A DNA stretch of 24,407 nucleotides, from positions 1-24,407 of the forward strand of contig JAGGAG010000016.1 of assembly GCA_017889745.1 (NCBI GenBank), given 5' to 3'. The translations under genes and the position numbers were made by a program. Origin of the DNA: Gemmatimonadota bacterium (lineage in GTDB: Bacteria; Gemmatimonadota; Gemmatimonadetes; Gemmatimonadales; GWC2-71-9). Within the stretch, counting starts at the first letter, position 1; each line of letters starts with the position of its first letter. Of the stretch, positions 15,739 to 22,300 are shown in pieces. The notes beneath the pieces are model-generated. The model saw nothing but the letters and a program-made list of their open reading frames with translations. It did not search any database and was not told the DNA's origin.

Positions 15739-16550
15739 CGACGAGCCTCATTGCGCTCGGTTCGGGATCCCGCGGCAATTGCTTTGCCCTCGAGTGCGAG
15801 GGCGCCGTCCTCCTCATCGACGCCGGGTTCAGTGCCAAGGAGGTCACCCGGCGCGCGGAGCGCGCCGGGCTCGACCTCGGCGGCCTCGTAGGCGTGGCGC
15901 TGACCCACGAGCATGGGGACCACGCCTCGGGGGCGCTGCGGCTCGCGGCACGGCATGGCGCGCCGCTGCTCGCGTCACCGGGCACGTGGCGCGCCCTGAC
16001 GCGGTCGGGCAACGAAGGCGCAACGCACTGCGCCATCGGGAGCGCGCTCCGGGTGGAGGTGGGACCGTTCACCGTGTGGGGCGCCCCGATCGCGCACGAC
16101 GCGGCGGAGCCCCTGGCGGTGGCGGTCGAGTCGCTCGATGGCGTCAAGATCGGGGTGGCGTATGATCTCGGCCGCCCGACGGCGGCGGTGCGCCTGCTGC
16201 TGCGCGAACTGACGGCGGTGATCCTCGAGGCCAATCACGATGAGATCCTGCTCCGCACCAGCGGATACCCGCCATCGGTGCAGCAGCGGATCGCCGGATC
16301 GGCGGGCCACCTCTCCAATCGCGCGGCGGCCGACCTCCTGGTGGAGGCGATGCATCCCGGGCTCGGCACGGTGCTGCTCGCGCACCTCAGCCAGCGCTGT
16401 AACAATGAGGAGCTGGCGCGGAACACGGTGGAGACCGCGCTCAGGCGGAAGGGATTCAGGGGCGTGGTGGATGTCGCGCGGCAGGACGACCCCGTTGGCC
16501 CGCTCCGGCTCCTGCGGTGCGACGGGGCCCAGATGACCTTCGCGATCTAG
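15735..16550 (+). CDS. Metallo-beta-lactamase-fold hydrolase, YycJ/WalJ type
   Basis: A 271-residue protein starting at a GTG that overlaps the previous stop (GTGA). It opens with the family-typical TSLIALGSGSRGNCFALE and LLIDAGFSAKEVTRRAE. The metal-binding motif LTHEHGDH is at 56-63 (His58, His60, Asp62, His63). Further metal-site candidates are APIAHDAAEP, VAYDLGRP and EANHDEILL. A C-terminal GHLSNRAAADLL and LLAHLSQRCNNEELA complete the family pattern. YycJ/WalJ proteins are putative nucleases/phosphodiesterases linked to cell-wall control and DNA repair in Firmicutes. The role here is unknown. A TCGCGA inverted repeat spans the stop codon but lacks a T-run. Confidence 0.9.
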   Translation: MTTSLIALGSGSRGNCFALECEGAVLLIDAGFSAKEVTRRAERAGLDLGGLVGVALTHEHGDHASGALRLAARHGAPLLASPGTWRALTRSGNEGATHCAIGSALRVEVGPFTVWGAPIAHDAAEPLAVAVESLDGVKIGVAYDLGRPTAAVRLLLRELTAVILEANHDEILLRTSGYPPSVQQRIAGSAGHLSNRAAADLLVEAMHPGLGTVLLAHLSQRCNNEELARNTVETALRRKGFRGVVDVARQDDPVGPLRLLRCDGAQMTFAI

Positions 16551-16566
16551 TCGCGAGGGCGCGATG

Positions 16567-16932
16567 TCAGGAATCGGGGTCGGAAGGGATCTTCACAGAA
16601 TCGGGACGAGCGCTGGGAGGGCCCACGCGCTTGAGGGTGACCGGCTCGTCGAGCTCCGCGCCCGAGAGCTTCATCTTGTCGCCCTTGAGGTCGATGGTGT
16701 ACACCTCCCACTCGCCACCCAGCAGGATGCGGATCTCGGTGGGCGTGGGCCAGCGCCAGCGCACCGTCTCGTTACCCCAACTGGCGCTCGAGTCGGAGCG
16801 GATGATGACCTTCTGCGGGCCATCCTTCGTCTTCACCTTGGCCACCCAGGTACCGGTGATGCCCGCTTGCTGGGCCGACAGGGCGGCCGGGACCAGCAGC
16901 GCCAGCGGGACCAGCAGGTACTTCACACCCAT
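16567..16932 (-). CDS. Small secreted beta-rich protein of unknown function
   Basis: A 121-residue protein, not recognised. The ATG at 16932 is chosen over an upstream in-frame ATG at 16947 because an AGGAGG sits four bases before it, and the longer form would translate through that site. The N-terminus MGVKYLLVPLALLVPAALSA is a clear Sec signal peptide with probable cleavage at ALSA|QQ (20/21). The mature protein alternates short strands (ITGTWVAKVKTKDG, QKVIIRSDSSASWG, EWEVYTIDLKGDKMKLSG), suggesting a small beta-barrel or lipocalin-like fold, and ends in an acidic, proline-containing tail. It converges on the hydrolase gene with a 16-base gap and diverges from the SPOR gene pair. Confidence 0.75.
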   Translation of the reverse strand: MGVKYLLVPLALLVPAALSAQQAGITGTWVAKVKTKDGPQKVIIRSDSSASWGNETVRWRWPTPTEIRILLGGEWEVYTIDLKGDKMKLSGAELDEPVTLKRVGPPSARPDSVKIPSDPDS

Positions 16933-17039
16933 GGAACCTCCTCGCATTCTGTTACACGGCCCGACCCATGCGTAAACTTAGCGTCGGCCCGGCCGGCATG
17001 TAGGGGTGTCCGGGCAGGCATGGCCCAAGGAGGATATTG

Positions 17040-17645
17040 ATGTTCGAGTCGCGGCACCGCAGCAGTGGAGGGAGCAACGCCAACCGATGGCTGATCGTGG
17101 CGGGCGCCGGGCTCGTGATCCTGGCGTTCGTCGCGCGGATGCTGCTCGACATCGGCCACACCAAGGTGTCCGATCTGGCCGCCGTGATGCGGCCGGACAC
17201 GGCCACCGCTGCGGCGCCGGCACCGGCCCCGCCGGAACCAGCCATCGACACGCTGGCCACGCCGCCGCCCGCGCCGGTCGTGGTTACGCCGCAGCCACCG
17301 GTCCTCAAGCACGACACCACGGCGCAGCGGGCGCCGTCGCGCCGGACGGTCCCCGCCCCGCCCACAACGCCCAGCGTGACGCCGGCGCCTGCCCCGCCCA
17401 CCCCGGCAGGCAGCGGGTACACGGTGCAGATCGGCGCGTTCGGCTCGGAGGCGAACGCCACGAAGCTGAGCGAGCGGGCATCGGCGCTGGGGTACACTGC
17501 CAAGGTGATTCCCCAGGTGCGCGGCGCGTCCACGCTATATGTCGTGCGGGTAAAAGCCCTCAGCGCGAATGAGGCGCGCCAGGCGGCGGATTCCCTGGCG
17601 CGGTCGCTTGGCGTGAAGTCGGTCGTCGTCCCGCCCGGCAAGTAG
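17040..17645 (+). CDS. Membrane-anchored SPOR-domain protein (first of two)
   Basis: A 201-residue protein. A near-perfect AAGGAGG at 17027-17033 lies six bases before the ATG at 17040, which decides the start over a TTG one codon upstream. It has a short basic cytoplasmic tail, one transmembrane helix at about 17-37 (WLIVAGAGLVILAFVARMLL), then a Pro/Ala/Thr-rich periplasmic linker (about 50-124). The C-terminal SPOR domain (about 126-198) reads SGYTVQIGAFGSEANATKLSERASALGYTAKV...YVVRVKAL. SPOR domains bind glycan strands stripped of stem peptides, typically at division sites, so a role in septal wall remodelling like FtsN or DamX is plausible but unproven. The next gene, also SPOR, follows after ten bases. 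Confidence 0.88.
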   Translation: MFESRHRSSGGSNANRWLIVAGAGLVILAFVARMLLDIGHTKVSDLAAVMRPDTATAAAPAPAPPEPAIDTLATPPPAPVVVTPQPPVLKHDTTAQRAPSRRTVPAPPTTPSVTPAPAPPTPAGSGYTVQIGAFGSEANATKLSERASALGYTAKVIPQVRGASTLYVVRVKALSANEARQAADSLARSLGVKSVVVPPGK

Positions 17646-17655
17646 GGGAGGTACC

Positions 17656-18144
17656 ATGCCTCGCGTCGTCGTCCCCACGGAATCGGATGAGCGGGCTGCG
17701 GACTATTCGCAGCGCCGCCGGAGGATCGTTCCCACGCTGCTGCTGCTGGCGGCCGTCCTCGCCGCCGCGGCGTTCGGCGTGAAGACCTTGCGCGAGCACG
17801 CGCCGCGGCTGCGCGGCGACACCGTCTTTGTGTCGGCGCCAGCGTGGCCGAAGTCGGAGCCCCGACAGGCGGCGCCCAAAGCACTCCAGGCGAACAAGGA
17901 ATTCCTGCTGGTGGTGGGGTCCTTTACGGACCAGAGGGATGCCGCGGCGCTGGCCGATCGGCTGACGGGCATGGCCTGGCCGGTAAGCATCGTGGTGCCG
18001 GTGAGCGCCACCGATTCGCTCAACAAGGTGATCGTGAGCGGATTCGCCAATCTGGCGGCGGCGCGCCGGGTGGCCGACTCGTTGAGCACCGCCCTCAGAG
18101 TGCGGGTAACCATCATCGAGCCGACCGGGACCCGGACCCAGTAG
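17656..18144 (+). CDS. Membrane-anchored SPOR-domain protein (second of two)
   Basis: A 162-residue protein whose ATG is preceded by GGGGAGG. A basic cytoplasmic stretch (SQRRRR, 18-23) precedes one transmembrane helix at about 24-42. A short linker leads to a SPOR-like domain at about 82-155: KEFLLVVGSFTDQRDAAALADRLTGMAWPVSIVVP...NKVIVSGFANLAAARRVADSL. It has the same architecture as its upstream neighbour but a much shorter linker and low sequence identity. If a duplication, it is old. Both are probably on one mRNA. The stop is followed by no terminator, and the last 32 bases overlap a short opposite-strand reading frame. Confidence 0.82.
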   Translation: MPRVVVPTESDERAADYSQRRRRIVPTLLLLAAVLAAAAFGVKTLREHAPRLRGDTVFVSAPAWPKSEPRQAAPKALQANKEFLLVVGSFTDQRDAAALADRLTGMAWPVSIVVPVSATDSLNKVIVSGFANLAAARRVADSLSTALRVRVTIIEPTGTRTQ

Positions 18145-18211
18145 CCTCACGCGCTGCGGCCGCGGCCGGGAGCAGGGCGAGGACGGCGAGGGGAAGCAAC
18201 GCGAACTTCAT
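18113..18211 (-). CDS. Signal-peptide-only short reading frame (possible truncated gene)
   Basis: Thirty-two codons start at an ATG at 18211 that overlaps the stop of the OmpA-domain gene in ATGA fashion. The product begins MKFALLPLAVLALLPAAAAA, a textbook Sec signal peptide, followed by only 12 polar residues before TGA. The last 32 bases run antisense to the end of the second SPOR gene. It could be the 5' stump of a secreted-protein gene lost by rearrangement, a real micropeptide, or chance. The overlap with the upstream stop argues that translation could reach it. Confidence 0.35.
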   Translation of the reverse strand: MKFALLPLAVLALLPAAAAAREATGSGSRSAR

Positions 18212-19302
18212 CGGGTACCGCCGGGGACTGGAGTAGTTGACGCCTTCGCGCTCCCGCGCGGGCGACGCAGCCCCCGCGTGGGCTGCAGGTCCGCCCGCTG
18301 CTCGTACAGCTCGAGGATGACGTTCGGCACCGGCGTGACCCGGTTGTCCACCCGGCGATCGAGCGCGTAGCGCTCGCGGAGGGTGTCGCCCTCCGTGACC
18401 GGCGCCGATGCGCCGCGCGGCACCACGCTGATCCGCGCCGCATCGACCCCCCTGGACACGAGGTACTTCCGCACCGCCTCGCCGCGCCGCGCGGAGAGCC
18501 GCCGGTTGTACGCTGCCGTGCCCACCGGATCAGTGAAGGCATGGAGCTCGATCTGCGCATCGGGCAGCGCCACGAGCGCCGCCGCAACCTGGTCGAGCAC
18601 GCGGCGCGTGGCCGGGCTCAGGGTCGCGCGATCGAACGCGAAGTGCACCTGCCCCGGGATCCTGACGGTGTCGGGCGCCGGGGCCCTGGGCACCACCGGC
18701 TGCGGTTCCGTCCGCACCGTATCGGCCGGCTTCGGGGCACACGCCGCGGTGAGTCGCTTGATCTCCTCGATCATTGCTGCCACTTCTTCGGCGACCGGGG
18801 CCGAACACCTGGACCCGCCGGTGCGATGCTCTTCCACCGCGAGCAGCGGCTTCACCTGAGCCTTGGCGATCTCCGCCTGGGCGCAATGGTTCACGTCGGC
18901 GGCCTGCAGCGAGTCGAGCTGGTGCCAGAGGCCCGGTGCCACCGCCTCCACGCCGGCCGGCTCGCGAACCGTTTCGTACCAGGTCTGTCCAGACTGGATC
19001 CGCTCCACGATCGCCACGGCGTGCACGAACGACGTATCCAGCACCGCCGACCGGTTGGCGCGGTCGTATTCGGTCGCCACGAACTCGAGCAGCGCAATGG
19101 CGCGCGACCGGCCGTACACGTCGCCGGGACTTCTCGGCAGCGCCTCCGCCCGGGCGAGCCACGTCTGGATCAGGGCGCGATCCCGGGCCAGCGCTTCATC
19201 GGTGATCCGCTTCTTTTGCGGCAGCAGCCGGTCCTGGCCCTGTGCGGCGAGCGACCCCGCCATGAGGGCGCATCCGGCCAGCACCACGAGTATCCGCCTC
19301 AC
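18208..19302 (-). CDS. OmpA-domain envelope protein
   Basis: A 364-residue protein with a Sec signal peptide (cleavage about SLAA|QG, 20/21). An LAGC at 8-11 looks like a lipobox but lies too near the start to be credible. Residues about 30-190 are mostly helical with Cys140, Cys166 and Cys188 and no recognised domain. A Pro-rich hinge (about 190-212) leads to an OmpA C-terminal domain at about 217-327, with TDPVGTAAYNRRLSARRGEAV. The peptidoglycan-binding pair equivalent to E. coli OmpA Asp271/Arg286 is kept (Asp258/Arg273), so it should bind diaminopimelate in the wall. A basic 35-residue tail follows. The GTG start overlaps the stop of the giant barrel gene (GTGA), with GAGGAGG just upstream. 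Confidence 0.88.
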   Translation of the reverse strand: MRRILVVLAGCALMAGSLAAQGQDRLLPQKKRITDEALARDRALIQTWLARAEALPRSPGDVYGRSRAIALLEFVATEYDRANRSAVLDTSFVHAVAIVERIQSGQTWYETVREPAGVEAVAPGLWHQLDSLQAADVNHCAQAEIAKAQVKPLLAVEEHRTGGSRCSAPVAEEVAAMIEEIKRLTAACAPKPADTVRTEPQPVVPRAPAPDTVRIPGQVHFAFDRATLSPATRRVLDQVAAALVALPDAQIELHAFTDPVGTAAYNRRLSARRGEAVRKYLVSRGVDAARISVVPRGASAPVTEGDTLRERYALDRRVDNRVTPVPNVILELYEQRADLQPTRGLRRPRGSAKASTTPVPGGTR

Positions 19303-22300
19303 GGTGCCTCCTCGGTCCGCTTGAGCCCGGGCAGGATCGACTCGTCGAACTTGAAGTCAAGCCGCAGGTACCCGCCCTGCAGGGTGTAGTCGGTCTCGCG
19401 CAGGTCCAGATCCTTGAAGCCGAACAGGTTGTATCCCGCGGCCACGCGCAGGTTGTTGATCACCCGTCGGCCGAGTTCGCCGCCCACGCCGTAGCGCATG
19501 CTCCTGAAGGCGCCGCCCCACATCATGCTCCCCTGCGCGCCCACGTCCCAATTGTGGTCCAGGTCGTAGATGCCGCGAAGCTGCCCGAGCTGCGTCGCGG
19601 TGGTCGACCGGAAGGCATCCTCCTGGCGCATCCACTTGGCCGCGTACTGCGCCGAGAGGGTGAGCCGGAGGATCGGCTGGTAGTTGAGCTGCGCCACCGC
19701 GATGTCGAGCTGGCGCGACGTGAGCTCGCCGTTGAGCCCGTTGCGCAGGCGCTCCACGCCGTGCTCCACGCGCGCCAGGCCATTCCACGTGTTCTCGTCC
19801 GTCTGCCGCCACGCCAGGCCCAACTGCCCGCGCGTGCGCAGCTGGTCGTTCGGCAGCGCGTTCCAGAAACCGCGCCCGAGGAAGGTCCAGTCGCGAGTGA
19901 GCTTACGGGCATAGCCCAGCGTCGCGAGGAAGTTGTCGCCGCTGGCGGCGTTCCGGTACTCGGCGCGCAGCGTACCCTTCCACAGCGGGCTCCGGGTGTA
20001 TTCCACGCCCGCCGTCACCGCCGTCGCCTCTGCGCCGTCGCCACCCCTGATCGGGCTCACCCGCTCGAACGAGGCATCGAGCCGCACGCCCGGCGCCACC
20101 TGCCACCGGTTGCGGAGACCGATGGTCGCCTCGGCCTCGCGGCCGGAGAAGGCATCGCGCGCGCGGTACTCGCTGAAGAACTGCCCGTCGCGGAAGTAGG
20201 CCAGGTCGAAGCCGACCACCGCCTGCGCCAGCCGCTGCGCGCCGTTGAGCGCGTATGGCCCGGCGAAGGACGACAACAGCTCGTAGCGGCCGTACAGCCG
20301 GAGCCGCGGGAACACCCAGTACTCGGCCGCAAGCGCGGCGCGGCGCTGGTCGGTGTTGACCACGTCCTGCTCGAAGTCGATCGTGGCGCTGCCGCGCCGG
20401 TTGGGCAGCATGCCGGTGACCTTCACGCCGATGGCGTTGGTCTCGTTCGGCGTGGCGCCCGGCGTGATCGCCGTGGCGGTATCGACCGGCGCGGTCGTCT
20501 CCTGCGCCCAGCGATAGCCAAGCTCGGCCCGGAAGAGCCGTGAGATGGCGCGCTCGTAGGCAATCAGCGCGCCCTTCCGCCGGCCGTTGTTCACCCGATC
20601 TTCGCTCAGCAGCGCCTCGGCGCGGATGCCGTTCTTCTGGTCGAACTGCACGGAGGCGCGGGCACCCAGCTGCACCTGCCCCGCCCCGAAGGCGCTCGAC
20701 GGGTTGGAGAAGCTCGTGGAGCTCGTGGCGCCGAACACGTTCGCGCCGAACCTGCCCGACTGGTGACGCAGCTCGAACCGCCCCGCCGAGCCCTCACCCA
20801 GCGAATCGGTGCTGGTGACGGCACCTTCCGCGATGAACTGCGTGCTCCGGCCAAGCCGCGCACTGCCGTTGGCGGTGTAGATCTGCCGCGCGTTGTGCGG
20901 GTTGTCGTCCTGCACCACGGCACCGCCCACCTCGGCGAAGGAACTCACGCGCACCTGCGCATCGGCGCCGTAGGTCCACGACTGCGGCGCGTCCTGCGGC
21001 TCCACTTCGTAGGTGACCCGCAGCGACACCTGGTTGAGTTCGGCGTCGAGGCTCGGCAGCGGCTGACGCAGCAGGATCCGGCCCGTGAACGGCTCCACCG
21101 TGTAGTCGGTGAACCGCGTGAGCGGGACGATCTTGAGCACGCGCTCCGGCTGGTTCCGGTCGCGCGTCAGGATCTCGATCCGCTCGCTGTTGATCCGCGC
21201 GTTGCCCTGCGAGAGCTGGTACGGGCCGGAGATGCCCATGCCCCGCAGCTCGTCCACCACCTGGGTGATGCGCGTGTAGGCCGCGAAGGCGTTCGCTTGC
21301 ACCGTCTTGTTCTCGAAGTGCTGCACTGCGCCGGTCAGGCTCCGGAGGTAGCTGCCCAGCTGCCGCGCCTGCGACGGCGACGGGGTCTGGTAGTCGCCAT
21401 AGAGGAAGTAGTTCCGATCCTTGTCGATCCGCACGTACAACCGGTCGTGCGACTGGGCACCGTACTCCTTCACTGAGGCGTCGCCGTACACCGGGTAGAA
21501 CTCATCCGGCTGGATGTCCTGCATGTAGCGCTTGCCGGGGTCCTGCTCGGTGTCGAGGGCGAGCGTGACCAGGTAGCTCCCCTTCACCTTGCCCTGCAGG
21601 TAGAGGGCAGCGCGAGCGGCGGCACGGTCCAGGCCGCTGTCGCCCGAGATGGAGATGTCCTTGAGTTCCTGCTCGAACCCGTCCTGCGGTGTCGCGGGCA
21701 CGAGGGCGCCCCTCGCGAGCGAGCGCAGGTCGACGCGACCCTCGATGAGGCCGACCGCGGCGAGCGGTCTCGCCACCGGCAGGAAGGCCACCCGACCGCT
21801 CTGCACCATGGCACCGCTGGTCGCGCGGATCTCACCCACCCCCTCGCGCGGAGAGGCGGCGAGCATGAACTCGCCCTGGCCGTCGCGAAGCTGGGTCTGC
21901 ACTCCCGGCTGCGTGGCGTCGAGGTCCTCCACCAGCCAGCGGCCCAGCGTGGTCTCCAGCGTCACGGTGGCCGGGGTCGTGATCACCGCGCCATCGGCCG
22001 CGACGACGCGCAGCTGCACCGGCACCGACGTGGCGCCGTCGGCCGGGACCCCCTGCGCCGGCACCATCATCTCGAGGCGCGAATCGGTGGGACGCGCCTG
22101 CCGCTCCGGCTGGTCCGCCTGCGGCAGCCGCAGCACCGGCGACGCGGCACCCTCGGCGGTCACCGGCGACGCCAGCCCGCCCAGCAACGGCTGGTACGCC
22201 GCGCCCGGCACTGTTTCACTGGTCGGCGTCGGGGAATCGGTCGCCAGCACCATCGGCGTCGCGTCGGGAATAGCCGCGGTGATCTCGCCCTTGTTCCGGC

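Noticed and set aside
16540..16556. TCGCGA inverted repeat over the hydrolase stop codon as a terminator
   Set aside because: The stem is only 6 bp, and it is followed by GGGCGCG, not a T-run.
18208..19302. OmpA-domain protein as a lipoprotein (LAGC at residues 8-11)
   Set aside because: The Cys is too close to the N-terminus for a lipoprotein signal; an ordinary Sec cleavage site after SLAA fits better.
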